The position numbers were made by a program, and so were the translations under genes. The notes under the pieces were generated by a model that saw only the letters and a program-made list of their open reading frames with translations, did not search any database and was not told the origin of the DNA. From Chlorobiota bacterium (GTDB lineage: Bacteria > Bacteroidota > Chlorobiia > Chlorobiales > Chlorobiaceae), in the NCBI GenBank assembly GCA_016868665.1, contig VGGK01000024.1:1-32022 (forward strand): a stretch of DNA of 32,022 nt, in the 5' to 3' direction. How positions within the stretch are numbered: the first letter of the stretch is position 1; each line of letters starts with the position of its first letter. This document shows positions 1 through 11,058 of this stretch, in pieces.

Positions 1-154
1 AGCGGTTTTTTCTGGTTTAGCGGGTCGGGCAGGAATGCTGCCGTTCATTTCCTGACTGTGGCCTGTTAACGAACGTTCACTGTTGAGCGTATGTCAGCGT
101 GTACCTCTTCTCGTATGCTCATTAGGCGCTTGCAAGTTCATTTCTTTTTTCTTC

Positions 155-1438
155 ATGAAGAACATTCTGTTTCTGTCTGTCAATTTTCCTCCGATGCTTA
201 CGGAGGGCTCTGCAAGGGCCTTCAGGCTTTTTTCCAAGTTTCCGGAACTCGGATGGGCGCCTATGGTTGTTGCGCCGGCAGAGGTGGCGTGGGATGAAGC
301 GGATGCATGCCGCATCGGGTGGGAGCTTTCCGGTTATTCCGGGATTTATCGTACCGGAGAAGTTATAGCCGCTTCGACCTTCGGGCCGGAACGCGCTGCG
401 CAGTTGCTGGAGGGTAATACTGCGTCAGCCTTGACATCCTCGCCGCTCAGGATGATATCGGGCATGCTTCCGGGATCGAACCTCGTGTCGGGCTGGGAGA
501 AGCAGGCGGCCTCCATTGCCGCCGATATCATTACCCGGTATGATACCGTCGATGCAATCTATGCTCAGGGACCTCCTGCAGCTCCGTTGCTTCTTGCGCT
601 CGATATTTCTGCAAAACACGGCATTCCTGCCGTTTTTGATCTTGTGGCTCCTGTCGACGGTTTTTCTTTGCCCGGCACCAGCCGACAGCACCTGGCAAAA
701 ATCGAGGAACGGGTGGTGACTTCCGGCCACACGATCATGACTCCGACCAGAGCATTGAAGGAGTACTTCCTGAAGAAATATTTCGGAAAGGTTACCCATG
801 ACGATATTTCGATTGTTTCGGACTTCTGTCTGATGCCCGCGGAAATAGCGTCCATGGCATCGCAGAAGCGTGACGGCGGAACGCACCTGCTCGTTTTTGC
901 CGATCATCGGGTTCAGGGCAGGGATTTCAGGCGGTTCATGCAGGCACTTGGCGCTTTTATGAAACAGGCAGGAGCCTGCATGGGAGGTGTGTCGGTTCGG
1001 TTGATCAGCAGCTCCCAGGAAGAATCGAATAAACACATCCGGAAGTATCTGCAGGATGCATCCGTTTCATGCAGCCATCGACTGCAGGACAAGGAGGAGC
1101 TGGATGCCATAGCGCAATGCGACATTTTCTGTTTTATCGGAGGTACGGACGAATCCTCGCAACTCATTCTTCCTGAACGGCTGCTCGATGCTCTCTGCAT
1201 GAACAGGAAGCTTCTGGTGTTCGGCCCGGACAGTCCTGCTTCGCAGCTCGCTCTTGAAACCGCCGGTTTTTCTGCTTCCCTGGATGATGTGCCGGCTGTA
1301 ATTCAGGCGCTGCAAGCTGCGGTTGACGATTCGGAAAAATCCGTACAGGTCGGCGGATCACGCCCGCCTGAGAGGTATGCTCCGGATGCAAGCGATGGGG
1401 ATCTTGCAAAATTGCTTGCCTATCTGCTTCCTGTCTGA
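155..1438 (+). CDS. GT-B-like glycosyltransferase (family 4/1-like)
   Basis: The 427-residue product opens with a Rossmann-type strand and loop (ILFLSVNFPPMLTEGSARAFR), as in the N-terminal half of GT-B enzymes that process cell-surface sugars. The C-terminal half has the layout of a nucleotide-sugar-binding domain: CDIFCFIGG, then LPERLLDAL, then NRKLLVFGPDSPASQLALE near residues 340-385, comparable to the 'PsKl.eyla.g.Pvl' region of GT4 enzymes. A textbook EX7E motif is not evident. The open frame extends upstream to a TTG at 83, but the ATG at 155 is preferred because the Rossmann strand begins there and the upstream peptide looks random. Neither start has a clear Shine-Dalgarno. Donor and acceptor sugars are unknown; the str operon downstream gives no clue. 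Family call is likely, precise role unknown. Confidence 0.75.
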   Translation: MKNILFLSVNFPPMLTEGSARAFRLFSKFPELGWAPMVVAPAEVAWDEADACRIGWELSGYSGIYRTGEVIAASTFGPERAAQLLEGNTASALTSSPLRMISGMLPGSNLVSGWEKQAASIAADIITRYDTVDAIYAQGPPAAPLLLALDISAKHGIPAVFDLVAPVDGFSLPGTSRQHLAKIEERVVTSGHTIMTPTRALKEYFLKKYFGKVTHDDISIVSDFCLMPAEIASMASQKRDGGTHLLVFADHRVQGRDFRRFMQALGAFMKQAGACMGGVSVRLISSSQEESNKHIRKYLQDASVSCSHRLQDKEELDAIAQCDIFCFIGGTDESSQLILPERLLDALCMNRKLLVFGPDSPASQLALETAGFSASLDDVPAVIQALQAAVDDSEKSVQVGGSRPPERYAPDASDGDLAKLLAYLLPV

Positions 1439-1622
1439 GCCCATTTCTCCCGCAAGGTTCATTATCGTGTATCCGGCGACTTGTTTTTATTGTGATGAAC
1501 GAGAAAAAATGCCATTCCTTATTTTGTTTTTTGCTTCGATTGAATTACATTGGTTGTCCTTATGGATTTTTATGATTTACATCGTGTAACATCAGACGTT
1601 TAAAAGAAAAAGAATTTTCAGT
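1439..1622 (+). promoter_or_regulatory. AT-rich leader and presumed promoter region of the str operon
   Basis: This 184-bp gap holds no gene and becomes strongly AT-rich after about 1500. TATGAT at 1571-1576 matches five of six bases of a -10 box. The best upstream partner is a weak TTGGTT at 1550-1555, with only 15 bp spacing. A TTGTCC at 1554 with TACATC at 1578 is an alternative. A promoter for rpsL-rpsG-fusA-tuf is expected here because it is the first gap before the translation genes, but the exact boxes are uncertain. No convincing terminator for the preceding glycosyltransferase gene was found. Confidence 0.35.
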
Positions 1623-2027
1623 ATGCCGACGATCCAGCAGCTTATCAGGAGCGGAAGAAGTGTAAAGGCGTCAAAAACAGCGTCTCCGGCGCTGGAAAAA
1701 TGCCCGCAGAAAAGAGGTGTTTGTACGCGCGTATATACGACAACACCGAAAAAGCCTAACTCGGCATTGCGGAAGGTTGCTCGTGTAAGACTTTCCAATA
1801 AAATAGAGGTTACAGCCTACATTCCCGGTGAGGGTCACAATCTTCAGGAGCACTCCATCGTGCTGATACGCGGCGGAAGGGTGAAGGATCTTCCGGGCGT
1901 GCGCTACCATATCGTGAGGGGTTCGCTGGATACGTCAGGCGTTGCCGATCGAAAACAGAGCCGTTCGAAGTATGGCGCCAAGCAGCCCAAGGCTGGCGCG
2001 GCTGCACCGGCAAAGGGTAAAAGATAA
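1623..2027 (+). CDS. rpsL: 30S ribosomal protein S12
   Basis: S12 sits at the decoding centre of the 30S subunit and controls tRNA-selection accuracy. The protein has 134 residues, about ten more than the E. coli form because of an Ala/Lys-rich C-terminal tail ([12 protein letters not shown]). The two classical streptomycin-resistance loops are wild-type: [10 protein letters not shown] from residue 42 and [13 protein letters not shown] from residue 84. Asp89 in the second loop corresponds to the beta-methylthiolated aspartate modified by RimO. It is the first gene of the str group, 27 bp upstream of rpsG. Identity is certain. Confidence 0.99.
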   Translation: MPTIQQLIRSGRSVKASKTASPALEKCPQKRGVCTRVYTTTPKKPNSALRKVARVRLSNKIEVTAYIPGEGHNLQEHSIVLIRGGRVKDLPGVRYHIVRGSLDTSGVADRKQSRSKYGAKQPKAGAAAPAKGKR

Positions 2028-2054
2028 ACTGAATTTATAATCCTGAAGAAGAAT

Positions 2055-2522
2055 ATGTCGAAAAAAGGTAGCTACAAAAGTATCGGTGGTGATTTTCGCT
2101 ACGGAGATGAGAGTGTCGCCCGATTCATTAATGCGGTGATGCTTGACGGTAAAAAGGATGTTGCGGCCAGGATCGTATACGATGCTTTCGATATTATTGC
2201 CGAGAAGATGGGAGGGGAAGATCCTCTGGAGGTTTATCGCAGGGCCATGTCCAATATCGCTCCGGTAGTGGAGGTTCGCAGCAAAAGGGTTGGTGGTGCG
2301 ACTTACCAGATTCCGATGGAGGTAAAGCCTTCACGGAGGGGTGCTTTGGCGTTTCGCTGGTTGAAGCAGTATGCGGGCAAGCGCGGTGGTCGGTCAATGG
2401 CTGAAAAATTCGCAGCCGAACTTATGGATGCGGCTAATGAGCAGGGGGCGTCGGTGAAGAAGCGCGACGAGGTTCACAGGATGGCTGATGCGAACAAGGC
2501 GTTCGCTCACTTCCGGTTCTGA
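2055..2522 (+). CDS. rpsG: 30S ribosomal protein S7
   Basis: S7 nucleates assembly of the 3' major domain of 16S rRNA and lines the E site. The 155-residue product has the usual family length. Recognisable blocks include [14 protein letters not shown], the helix with [23 protein letters not shown], and [19 protein letters not shown], ending in AFAHFRF. It lies between rpsL and fusA in the standard str order, with a 50-bp gap to fusA. In E. coli S7 represses its own operon by binding its mRNA; no matching leader structure could be demonstrated here. Confidence 0.99.
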   Translation: MSKKGSYKSIGGDFRYGDESVARFINAVMLDGKKDVAARIVYDAFDIIAEKMGGEDPLEVYRRAMSNIAPVVEVRSKRVGGATYQIPMEVKPSRRGALAFRWLKQYAGKRGGRSMAEKFAAELMDAANEQGASVKKRDEVHRMADANKAFAHFRF

Positions 2523-2572
2523 TTTGTTCCCGGCGAATAACTATAGGTAGATAAAAGACTAATTTTTGTGTT

Positions 2573-4687
2573 ATGACACGGCAGGTTGCTTTGGATAGGG
2601 TGCGCAATATTGGTATCATGGCTCACATCGATGCCGGTAAGACGACGACGACGGAGAGGATTCTTTATTATACCGGCCGTCTTCACCGCATGGGTGAGGT
2701 GCACGAAGGTGGCGCGACGATGGACTGGATGGAGCAGGAAAAGGAGCGTGGTATTACGATCACCTCGGCGGCGACCACATGTTTCTGGGCTCCGAAGTTT
2801 GGCAGTTATGCCGGAATCAAGCACAGAATCAATATTATCGATACGCCCGGACACGTCGATTTTACTGTTGAGGTCGAGCGTTCACTGAGGGTGCTTGATG
2901 GTGCCGTTGCTCTTTTCTGTGCTGTCGGCGGTGTCGAGCCGCAGTCCGAAACCGTATGGCGTCAGGCTAACAAGTACGGTGTTCCGAGAATTGCTTATGT
3001 CAATAAGATGGATCGTACGGGCGCAAACTTCTTTGAGGCGGTCAAGGCCATCAGGGAGAGGCTCGGAGCCAATCCGGTTCCCCTACAGATTCCGATCGGG
3101 GAGGGCGAGATGTTTGCCGGATTCGTCGATCTTATCAGGATGAAAGGGATTATTTATAACAAGGATGACGGCAGCACCTATAACGAAGTTGAGGTTCCTC
3201 ATGACCTGCAGAATGAAGCCAGGACATGGAGGATCAATATGCTTGAAGCGGTTTCCGAAGTCGATGAAACCCTTCTCGAGAAATATCTGAACGGCGAGGA
3301 TATTACCGAAGAGGAGGTCCGCAAGGTGCTCCGCCAGGCCACCCTGAATGTGGACATTATTCCGGTTCTGTGCGGTTCATCGTTCAAGAACAAGGGCGTG
3401 CAGTTTATGCTTGATGCGGTAGTCGAATACCTTGCATCTCCGGTCGATGTGGGTGCTGTCGAGGGACATCATCCGAGAACCGAGGAGCCGGTCGTTCGCG
3501 AGCCTAATGATGAGGAGCCGTTCGCCGGTCTCGCTTTCAAGATTGCTACCGATCCTTTTGTCGGCAAGCTGACCTTTTTCAGGGTTTATTCCGGCGTGCT
3601 CAAAGCAGGCAGTTATGTGCTCAATACGATGACCGGCAAGAAAGAACGTATCGGGCGCGTACTGCAGATGCATTCGAACAAGCGCGAAGATATCGATTCG
3701 GTTTATGCCGGCGATATTGCCGCTGCCGTCGGTCTGAAAGAGGTGAGAACCGGCGATACTCTCTGTGATGAAAATCATCCTGTTGTGCTTGAGAAAATGG
3801 TTTTTCCCGAGCCGGTTATTCAGATCGCTATCGAGCCGAAGACGAAAGCGGATTCCGACAGGCTCGGAATGTCGCTCGCAAAGCTTGCGGAAGAGGATCC
3901 GACATTCAAGGTCAAAACCGATGAAGAGACTGGTCAGACGCTGATTGCAGGTATGGGCGAGCTTCACCTCGAAATTCTGGTCGATCGACTCAGAAGAGAG
4001 TTCAAGGTCGAAGCTAACGTTGGCCAGCCGCAGGTTGCCTATCGCGAAACCATTCGCAAGGCGGTCGAGCACGAAGGCAAGTTTGTCCGTCAGTCCGGAG
4101 GTAAAGGTCAGTTCGGTCTTGTGAATCTCAAGGTAGAGCCGCTCGAAGAGGGCAAGGGATATGAGTTTGTCGATGCCATCAAGGGCGGCGTCATTCCCCG
4201 TGAATATATTCCTGCCGTCAATGCCGGTATCCAGCAGGCGCTGAAAGACGGTGTCGTTGCAGGTTATCCGATGCAGGATGTGAAGGTTACGCTCTTCGAC
4301 GGCAAGTACCACGAAGTCGACTCGTCTGAAATGGCGTTCAAGATCGCCGGTTCCATTGGTTTCAAGGGAGCTGCAAAAAAGGCCGATCCAGTGCTTCTCG
4401 AGCCTATCATGAAGGTGGAGGTTGTGACTCCGGAAGAGTATCTCGGCGATGTGATGGGAGACCTGTCGAGTCGTCGCGGACACATCGAAGGCATGGGGCA
4501 GCGCGCCGGAGCGCAGTTCGTAGGTGCCAAGGTGCCGCTCTCCGCAATGTTCGGATACTCGACCGATCTGCGTTCGATGACGCAGGGACGCGCCAACTAT
4601 TCGATGGAATTCGACTGTTACCGTGAAGTGCCCCGCAATATTGCGGATGCTCTGCAGGAGAAAAGAGTGAGCAAGGATTCGGAATAA
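2573..4687 (+). CDS. fusA: Translation elongation factor G
   Basis: EF-G is the cytoplasmic GTPase that drives mRNA-tRNA translocation and, with RRF, ribosome recycling. The 704-residue protein has the standard length. GTPase motifs are intact: G1 AHIDAGKTT at residues 17-25, the switch I block ERGITI, G3 DTPGHVD and G4 NKMD. These are followed by the EF-Tu-like domain II, domain III ([16 protein letters not shown]), domain IV ([14 protein letters not shown]) and domain V with [15 protein letters not shown]. The start is supported by the family-typical [11 protein letters not shown] beginning about 11 residues in. A long open frame on the opposite strand is a composition shadow. Confidence 0.99.
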   Translation: MTRQVALDRVRNIGIMAHIDAGKTTTTERILYYTGRLHRMGEVHEGGATMDWMEQEKERGITITSAATTCFWAPKFGSYAGIKHRINIIDTPGHVDFTVEVERSLRVLDGAVALFCAVGGVEPQSETVWRQANKYGVPRIAYVNKMDRTGANFFEAVKAIRERLGANPVPLQIPIGEGEMFAGFVDLIRMKGIIYNKDDGSTYNEVEVPHDLQNEARTWRINMLEAVSEVDETLLEKYLNGEDITEEEVRKVLRQATLNVDIIPVLCGSSFKNKGVQFMLDAVVEYLASPVDVGAVEGHHPRTEEPVVREPNDEEPFAGLAFKIATDPFVGKLTFFRVYSGVLKAGSYVLNTMTGKKERIGRVLQMHSNKREDIDSVYAGDIAAAVGLKEVRTGDTLCDENHPVVLEKMVFPEPVIQIAIEPKTKADSDRLGMSLAKLAEEDPTFKVKTDEETGQTLIAGMGELHLEILVDRLRREFKVEANVGQPQVAYRETIRKAVEHEGKFVRQSGGKGQFGLVNLKVEPLEEGKGYEFVDAIKGGVIPREYIPAVNAGIQQALKDGVVAGYPMQDVKVTLFDGKYHEVDSSEMAFKIAGSIGFKGAAKKADPVLLEPIMKVEVVTPEEYLGDVMGDLSSRRGHIEGMGQRAGAQFVGAKVPLSAMFGYSTDLRSMTQGRANYSMEFDCYREVPRNIADALQEKRVSKDSE

Positions 4688-4753
4688 GTGTATACAGGCA
4701 GTACCAGTTTTCATTATTACAACAATAACAGACAATCCACAGGGAGATAAGTT

Positions 4754-5935
<1,182 letters not shown>

Positions 5936-5954
5936 TCCAGAGTGATGCTGTCCC

Positions 5955-5986
5955 GGGGCGGGGCTATAACCTCCCGCCCCTTTTTT
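5955..5986 (+). terminator. Intrinsic terminator between tuf and rpsJ
   Basis: GGGGCGGG (5955-5962) pairs perfectly with CCCGCCCC (5973-5980) around a loop of about ten bases, and six T residues follow directly at 5981-5986. This is a textbook rho-independent terminator 19 bp after the tuf stop codon. Only 28 bp separate its T-tract from the rpsJ start, so either it is leaky or rpsJ is transcribed from an unconventional start. Confidence 0.9.
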
Positions 5987-6014
5987 ATTGCTAACAAAGA
6001 AACAGGGTTGACAA

Positions 6015-6326
6015 GTGGCTGTACAGCAAAAGATAAGAATCAAGCTCAAGTCTTACGACCATAGCCTGGTTGACAAATGGGCTTTACGGATTATTGATGT
6101 GGTGAAGCAGACGGATGCCATCATCTTCGGTCCCATACCGCTGCCGACCAAGGCGCATGTTTATACGGTAAACCGCTCTCCGCATGTCGATAAGAAATCC
6201 CGCGAGCAGTTCTCGTTTTCGTCCCATAAAAGGCTGATCGAGATCATCAATCCTACTGCCAGGACCATCGATATGCTGATGAAGCTCGAGCTTCCAAGCG
6301 GTGTAGATGTTGAAATTAAGTCTTAA
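6015..6326 (+). CDS. rpsJ: 30S ribosomal protein S10
   Basis: S10 is a 30S head protein and, with NusB in other bacteria, a transcription-antitermination factor. The 103-residue product shows the family pattern [11 protein letters not shown], then [25 protein letters not shown], then [20 protein letters not shown]. The start is a GTG: homology begins two to four residues after it and no ATG is available upstream. It opens the S10 group just after the tuf terminator, with only a poor ribosome-binding site (ACAGGG). Any NusB-S10 antitermination role here is untested. Confidence 0.98.
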   Translation: MAVQQKIRIKLKSYDHSLVDKWALRIIDVVKQTDAIIFGPIPLPTKAHVYTVNRSPHVDKKSREQFSFSSHKRLIEIINPTARTIDMLMKLELPSGVDVEIKS

Positions 6327-6349
6327 CGAATTAGAAAAGCTAATCATAT

Positions 6350-6979
6350 ATGGGTGCGATTCTTGGAAAGAAAATCGGCATGACCCGTTTATACAATGAT
6401 AAACGCGAGGCGATATCCTGTACTGTTATCCAGGCAGGCCCGTGCTTTGTGACGCAGGTGAAGAGTGCAGAGAAGGATGGCTATGACGCGTATCAGATCG
6501 GTATCGGGGAAAGAGATGAAAAAAAGGTCAACAAACCACTGCAGGGTCATTACAGGAAGGCCGGAGTCACACCAGGCTTTATGATGGCGGAATTCACCAA
6601 AGCCTATTTCAGCGAAGAGCTCGAGGCAGGCAATCCGGTCAGCGTGGAGTCGTTCAGGGAAGGCGAAAAGGTCAACGTTCTTGGTGTTTCCAAGGGTAAA
6701 GGCTTTGCTGGCGTGGTCAAACGCCATAATTTCGGCGGCGGATCCAGAACGCATGGTCAGTCCGACAGGCTGCGTGCTCCAGGTTCGGTCGGCGGATCTT
6801 CCGATCCGTCAAGAACATTCAAAGGTACGAGGATGGCCGGACGCATGGGAAGCGACAATATCACCGTCAAGAATCTTGAGATCGTCAGGATTATGCCGGA
6901 ATCCAATCTGCTGGTGATCAAAGGTGCAGTGCCGGGTGCAAAGAACTCCTATGTAAAGATTGTTTCTATCAAAAAGTAA
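6350..6979 (+). CDS. rplC: 50S ribosomal protein L3
   Basis: L3 is an early 50S assembly protein whose long loop reaches the peptidyl-transferase centre. The 209-residue product begins [15 protein letters not shown] and carries the conserved segment [24 protein letters not shown], followed by [24 protein letters not shown] and [10 protein letters not shown]. The position of E. coli Gln150, methylated by PrmB, is not glutamine here (GSVGGSSDP rather than GSIGQNQTP), so that modification is not expected. It sits 23 bp after rpsJ and 20 bp before rplD, the standard S10-operon order. Confidence 0.99.
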   Translation: MGAILGKKIGMTRLYNDKREAISCTVIQAGPCFVTQVKSAEKDGYDAYQIGIGERDEKKVNKPLQGHYRKAGVTPGFMMAEFTKAYFSEELEAGNPVSVESFREGEKVNVLGVSKGKGFAGVVKRHNFGGGSRTHGQSDRLRAPGSVGGSSDPSRTFKGTRMAGRMGSDNITVKNLEIVRIMPESNLLVIKGAVPGAKNSYVKIVSIKK

Positions 6980-6999
6980 ACGCTGATAGCACCATAGTT

Positions 7000-7626
7000 A
7001 TGGAACTCAAAGTCTTAAATACCAGCGGCACTGAAACAGGGGAAGTTGTTACGCTCAGTGATGAAATCTTCGGCGCTGAAATATCGGAACATGCAATGTA
7101 TCTCGATGTCAAATCGATACTTGCCAACAGAAGACAGGGCACGCATAAAGCGAAAACCCGTGCGGAAGTAAGAGGCGGCGGCAAAAAGCCGTATCGTCAG
7201 AAAGGTACGGGAAATGCGCGCCAGGGCTCAACCCGCTCACCGCTTATGGTTGGCGGTGGAACTATTTTCGGTCCCCAGCCGCGCAGCTACGAGCAGAAAG
7301 TCAACAGGAAGGTCAAGCAGCTTGCCCGCCGTTCGGCGCTCAGTACGAAAGCCCAGGCCGGCCAGATCGTTGTGGTCGAGGATTTCAAACTCGGCGAGAT
7401 CAAAACAAAGCCCGTGGCTGATATATTGAAAAACCTCGGTCTTGCTGAAAAGAAGACCCTCATGCTGACTCCGGAGTATGATATGGTCATCGCACGTTCG
7501 GGGAGAAATATCGAAGCCCTCAATATCATGACTGCAGAAAAGGCTTCGACGTATGATATACTTGACAGTCAGGCGGTAGTTTTCCAGAAAACCGCATTGA
7601 AAAAAATAGAGGATACATTAGGGTAA
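7000..7626 (+). CDS. rplD: 50S ribosomal protein L4
   Basis: L4 lines the polypeptide exit tunnel and in E. coli also represses the S10 operon. The 208-residue product has the L4 tunnel-loop region TRAEVRGGGKKPYRQKGTGNARQGS (residues about 52-76) and the downstream segment GGGTIFGPQPRSYEQKVNRKVKQLARRSALS. The C-terminal domain contains NIEALNIMTAEKASTYDIL. No leader hairpin of the E. coli autoregulatory type was seen upstream of rpsJ. Assignment is certain from sequence and order. Confidence 0.99.
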   Translation: MELKVLNTSGTETGEVVTLSDEIFGAEISEHAMYLDVKSILANRRQGTHKAKTRAEVRGGGKKPYRQKGTGNARQGSTRSPLMVGGGTIFGPQPRSYEQKVNRKVKQLARRSALSTKAQAGQIVVVEDFKLGEIKTKPVADILKNLGLAEKKTLMLTPEYDMVIARSGRNIEALNIMTAEKASTYDILDSQAVVFQKTALKKIEDTLG

Positions 7627-7658
7627 TTGCAGGTTTCCAGTAAAAAGGAGTGAATGAG

Positions 7659-7970
7659 ATGAAAAACCCGTTGTTACGGCCATGGTTAACGGAAAAAAGC
7701 ACAGGCCTGACCGAAAAGAAAGGTCAGTATGTGTTTGTTGTCAAGCCGGATGCAGATAAAACCGACATCAGAAACGCTGTGGAAAAAAAATTCGGCGTAA
7801 CAGTTACATCGGTACGTACCGTGAACTGTCTTGGAAAGTCGAAACGGCAGTATACCCGGAAAGGGCTGATTGCCGGTAAGAAGAGTGACTGGAAAAAAGC
7901 CGTCATCACGCTGGCAGAAGGGCAGTCAATCGACTACTACTCCGGTTCTGCACAGAAAGGCGAAGGATAA
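7659..7970 (+). CDS. rplW: 50S ribosomal protein L23
   Basis: L23 lies at the exit-tunnel mouth and is the docking point for trigger factor and SRP. The 103-residue product shows [45 protein letters not shown] and a basic loop [27 protein letters not shown]. The open frame reaches a GTG at 7650, but AAAAAGGAG at 7642-7650 is placed eight bases before the ATG at 7659, so that ATG is chosen. It follows rplD by 32 bp and precedes rplB by 28 bp. Confidence 0.98.
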   Translation: MKNPLLRPWLTEKSTGLTEKKGQYVFVVKPDADKTDIRNAVEKKFGVTVTSVRTVNCLGKSKRQYTRKGLIAGKKSDWKKAVITLAEGQSIDYYSGSAQKGEG

Positions 7971-7998
7971 AATACAACAAGGATAGATCATAATTGCA

Positions 7999-8838
7999 AT
8001 GGCAATCAGGAAATTAGCGCCGATAACACCAGGGTCGCGGTTCATGTCATACCCTGGCTTTGACGAGATTACAAAAAGTGAGCCGGAAAAAAGTCTTCTC
8101 GTTCCACTCAAGAAAAGCGGGGGCCGTAACAGCGCCGGACGTAAGACTTCCCGTCACAGAGGCGGCGGACACAAGCGTCATTACCGTATCGTTGACTTCA
8201 AAAGGAACAAGGACGGCATTCCTGCAAAAGTCGCTGCAATCGAGTATGATCCGAACCGTTCATCAAGAATTGCATTATTGCATTACAATGATGGAGAAAA
8301 ACGTTATATTCTCGCCCCGAAAGGTATGAGGGTCGGCGACCAGGTCGAGAGCGGTGAAAAGGTTGAAATCAAGGCTGGCAATACCATGCCTCTGAGAAAC
8401 ATTCCGTTGGGCACCGATATCCACAACGTCGAGATGCGGGCCGGCAAGGGAGGACAGATCGTGCGTTCAGCCGGAGCATTTGCAGTACTTGCAGCTCGTG
8501 AAGGTGATTACGCCACTCTGAGACTCCCATCCGGAGAAATCCGCAAGGTAAGGGTCGAGTGTCGCGCTACTATCGGTGTCGTAGGTAACGCGGATCACGA
8601 AAATATCGTGCTTGGAAAAGCCGGAAGAAGCCGCTGGCTCGGTATCCGGCCTCAGACAAGAGGTATGGCCATGAACCCGGTCGATCATCCGATGGGCGGC
8701 GGTGAAGGCAAATCGAAATCCGGCGGCGGAAGAAGGCATCCGAAGTCGCCTTGGGGACAGCTTGCAAAGGGTCTGAAAACGAGAAACAGAAAGAAAGCCT
8801 CTTCAAAGCTCATAGTCCGCGGCAGGAACGCCAAATAA
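7999..8838 (+). CDS. rplB: 50S ribosomal protein L2
   Basis: L2 helps join the subunits and is needed for peptidyl-transferase activity. The 279-residue product aligns well with E. coli L2 by eye: [65 protein letters not shown] and [17 protein letters not shown]. The functionally important histidine (E. coli His229 in mature numbering) is kept as His230. The second histidine of the usual DHPHGGGEG is Met232, a substitution I recall as common in Bacteroidetes and Chlorobi. It has its standard place between rplW and rpsS. Confidence 0.99.
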   Translation: MAIRKLAPITPGSRFMSYPGFDEITKSEPEKSLLVPLKKSGGRNSAGRKTSRHRGGGHKRHYRIVDFKRNKDGIPAKVAAIEYDPNRSSRIALLHYNDGEKRYILAPKGMRVGDQVESGEKVEIKAGNTMPLRNIPLGTDIHNVEMRAGKGGQIVRSAGAFAVLAAREGDYATLRLPSGEIRKVRVECRATIGVVGNADHENIVLGKAGRSRWLGIRPQTRGMAMNPVDHPMGGGEGKSKSGGGRRHPKSPWGQLAKGLKTRNRKKASSKLIVRGRNAK

Positions 8839-8871
8839 TTGTAGCGCTTAATTATAACAAGCAGAGAAAGT

Positions 8872-9168
8872 ATGCCAAGATCACTTAAAAAGGGACCGTT
8901 CATTGAGACCAGACTGGAACAGCGGATCCTTGATATGAACACCAGGGGCGAAAAGAAGGTCGTAAAAACCTGGTCCAGAAGTTCAATGATTTCACCTGAT
9001 TTTGTCGGTCACACGATTGCCGTCCACAATGGCAAAACTCACGTTCCTGTGTATGTCAGCGACAACATGGTTGGCCACAAGCTTGGCGAGTTCGCTCCGA
9101 CCAGAAACTTTCGCGGCCATGCCGGCGGGAAGTCTGAAAAAGGCGGCTCGGCACCAAGGAAAAAGTAA
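8872..9168 (+). CDS. rpsS: 30S ribosomal protein S19
   Basis: S19 pairs with S13 in the 30S head near the A site. The 98-residue product is typical: [11 protein letters not shown], then [54 protein letters not shown]. It has a short Lys/Ser/Gly-rich tail ([12 protein letters not shown]). It lies 33 bp after rplB and 29 bp before rplV in the usual S10-operon order. Confidence 0.99.
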   Translation: MPRSLKKGPFIETRLEQRILDMNTRGEKKVVKTWSRSSMISPDFVGHTIAVHNGKTHVPVYVSDNMVGHKLGEFAPTRNFRGHAGGKSEKGGSAPRKK

Positions 9169-9197
9169 CATGAATAACGCGAAAGGGTAAGATAACC

Positions 9198-9560
9198 ATG
9201 CAAGCAAAAGCAATATTACGTCATACGCCAACATCGCCCAGAAAGATGCGTCTTGTGGCAGGCCTCGTTCGTGGTAAACAGGTCGATCAGGCAAAAGCTA
9301 TTCTCCTGAACTCTACAAAAAGCGCTTCAAGGAATGTCATGCTGACCCTTAAATCGGCTGTTGCCAATTATGCGCAGCTCAATCCTGATGAGAGGGTAAG
9401 CGATCAGGAACTGTTTGTCAAAGCTGTATACGTCGATCAGGGTGCGACACTCAAAAGAATGCTCCCTGCACCGATGGGGCGTGCTTACAGGGTTCGCAAG
9501 CGTTCGAATCACCTGACTGTCATCGTCGACAAGGTTACCAATCCAGTAAATAAAAAATAA
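9198..9560 (+). CDS. rplV: 50S ribosomal protein L22
   Basis: L22 forms part of the exit-tunnel constriction; its beta-hairpin is a known site of macrolide-resistance changes. The 120-residue product has the family pattern [28 protein letters not shown] and ends in the beta-hairpin [26 protein letters not shown], without insertion or deletion that I could see. It is followed 13 bp later by rpsC. Confidence 0.98.
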   Translation: MQAKAILRHTPTSPRKMRLVAGLVRGKQVDQAKAILLNSTKSASRNVMLTLKSAVANYAQLNPDERVSDQELFVKAVYVDQGATLKRMLPAPMGRAYRVRKRSNHLTVIVDKVTNPVNKK

Positions 9561-9573
9561 CAAGGAGAGAACA

Positions 9574-10326
9574 TTGGGTCAGAAAGTTAATCCTACTGGA
9601 TTCAGGCTTGGTATCATAAAAGACTGGACTTCCCGCTGGTACGACGACAGTCCTGTTATTTCGGATAAAATCAAGCAGGATCATGTTATCCGCAACTATG
9701 TGCAGGCAAGGCTGAAAAGGGAGAAAGCCGGTATTGCGCGCATCGTTATCGAGCGGACAACAAAACATATAAAGATAAATATCTATGCGGCCCGACCGGG
9801 CGCCGTCGTAGGTCGCAAGGGCGAAGAGATCAATAACCTCTCCCAGGAATTGAGCCGTATTACAGGTAAAGAGGTCAAGATCGATGTCGTAGAGGTGGTG
9901 AAACCGGAAACCGAGGCCCAGCTCATCGGTGAGAATATCGCTTACCAGCTCGAAAATCGCGTCTCGTTCAGAAGAGCCATGAAGCAGGCTATCCAGCAGG
10001 CGATGCGTGCCGGAGCAGAAGGCGTAAGGATACGTTGCGCCGGACGACTCGGCGGTGCAGAGATTGCCAGGGCTGAGCAGTACAAGGAGGGAAAGATTCC
10101 GCTCCATACCATTCGCGCCAATGTGGACTATGCAAGCGTAACTGCGCATACCATTGCCGGTACCATAGGTATTAAAGTCTGGGTGTACAAGGGCGAAGTA
10201 CTTGTTCAGCGTATCGATGCCATTGAAGAGGAAGAGCTGAAGAAGATGAAAGACCGCCGCTCCGATTCGAAGTCGAGGCCCCGCGACCCGCGCAGCAAAC
10301 GCCGTCGCCGTACCAAGCGCGCATAA
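9574..10326 (+). CDS. rpsC: 30S ribosomal protein S3
   Basis: S3 lies at the mRNA entry channel and contributes to helicase activity. The 250-residue product begins [22 protein letters not shown], has the KH-domain signature [13 protein letters not shown] at about residues 72-84, and the C-terminal domain [32 protein letters not shown]. The start is TTG: an AAGGAG at 9562-9567 lies six bases upstream and the family start (M-GQKVNP) falls on this codon. A very basic tail ([10 protein letters not shown]) extends the C terminus by roughly 20 residues beyond the folded domain. Confidence 0.98.
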   Translation: MGQKVNPTGFRLGIIKDWTSRWYDDSPVISDKIKQDHVIRNYVQARLKREKAGIARIVIERTTKHIKINIYAARPGAVVGRKGEEINNLSQELSRITGKEVKIDVVEVVKPETEAQLIGENIAYQLENRVSFRRAMKQAIQQAMRAGAEGVRIRCAGRLGGAEIARAEQYKEGKIPLHTIRANVDYASVTAHTIAGTIGIKVWVYKGEVLVQRIDAIEEEELKKMKDRRSDSKSRPRDPRSKRRRRTKRA

Positions 10327-10368
10327 TGATTTATACATTACAATCAGAAAAAGAATGGAGTTGTCGGT

Positions 10369-10788
10369 ATGTTAATGCCAAAAAGAGTTACATATAGAAA
10401 GACGCAGCGGGGTCGCATGAAGGGAAATGCGGGCCGTGGAACGACCGTGTCTTTCGGTTCTTTCGGTCTGAAAGCTCTGGAGCCGGCGTGGATAACGAGC
10501 CGTCAGATCGAGGCCGCTCGTGTTGCCATGAACAGGTATATGAAAAGGGACGGGAAGATCTGGATCAGGATATTTCCTGATAAGCCTGTAACCAAGAAAG
10601 CCGCTGAAACCCGAATGGGTTCAGGTAAAGGTTCTCCGGAATTCTGGGTAGCCGTCGTAAAGCCCGGTAGAGTCATGTTCGAGGCTGAAGGCGTATCGAA
10701 AGAGATTGCTTCGGAAGCGTTCAGGCTCGCAGCAAAGAAACTGCCGATCAAGACAAAGTTCATTGTTCGGCCGGATTACGAAGGATAA
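10369..10788 (+). CDS. rplP: 50S ribosomal protein L16
   Basis: L16 sits by the A-site tRNA elbow in the 50S subunit. The 139-residue product begins [24 protein letters not shown] and continues with [28 protein letters not shown] and [39 protein letters not shown], all diagnostic. The first ATG is used because family members begin M-L-x-P-K-R; the second ATG two codons on would lose this. GGAG lies eight bases upstream. It stands between rpsC and rpmC as usual. Confidence 0.99.
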   Translation: MLMPKRVTYRKTQRGRMKGNAGRGTTVSFGSFGLKALEPAWITSRQIEAARVAMNRYMKRDGKIWIRIFPDKPVTKKAAETRMGSGKGSPEFWVAVVKPGRVMFEAEGVSKEIASEAFRLAAKKLPIKTKFIVRPDYEG

Positions 10789-10821
10789 CCGACCAACATA
10801 TACGACAAGAGGATTATAACC

Positions 10822-11028
10822 ATGAAAAAGCACGAAGTAGCTGCCATGAGCAAGCAGGAATTGATCGACAGGATCAGTGAGCTCGAGGACAGGATAGCCG
10901 ACATCAATTTCTTTAAGGTGATCGAACTGCCTCAGAATCCGATGGTGTTCCGCAATTCGAGACGGGATATCGCCCGAATGAAGACACAGCTTCATAAACT
11001 GAACGCTGCAGACGCCGGGAAGAACTGA
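10822..11028 (+). CDS. rpmC: 50S ribosomal protein L29
   Basis: L29 is a small two-helix protein near L23 at the exit-tunnel mouth. The 68-residue product shows the pattern MSKQELIDRISELEDRIADINFFK and NPMVFRNSRRDIARMKTQLHKL. The first ten residues (MKKHEVAAMS) could be shortened by using an internal ATG at 10846, but the full form has the usual length. It lies between rplP and rpsQ. Confidence 0.96.
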   Translation: MKKHEVAAMSKQELIDRISELEDRIADINFFKVIELPQNPMVFRNSRRDIARMKTQLHKLNAADAGKN

Positions 11029-11058
11029 TCAGGGCAATAACAAACGGTTTACGATTCA

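Noticed and set aside
1-69. Open stretch in frame 1 ending in TAA at 67-69, possibly the tail of an upstream gene
   Set aside because: Only 22 codons are visible and the peptide (SGFFWFSGSGRN...) has no diagnostic motif; frame 2 is also open to position 55. It cannot be distinguished from chance.
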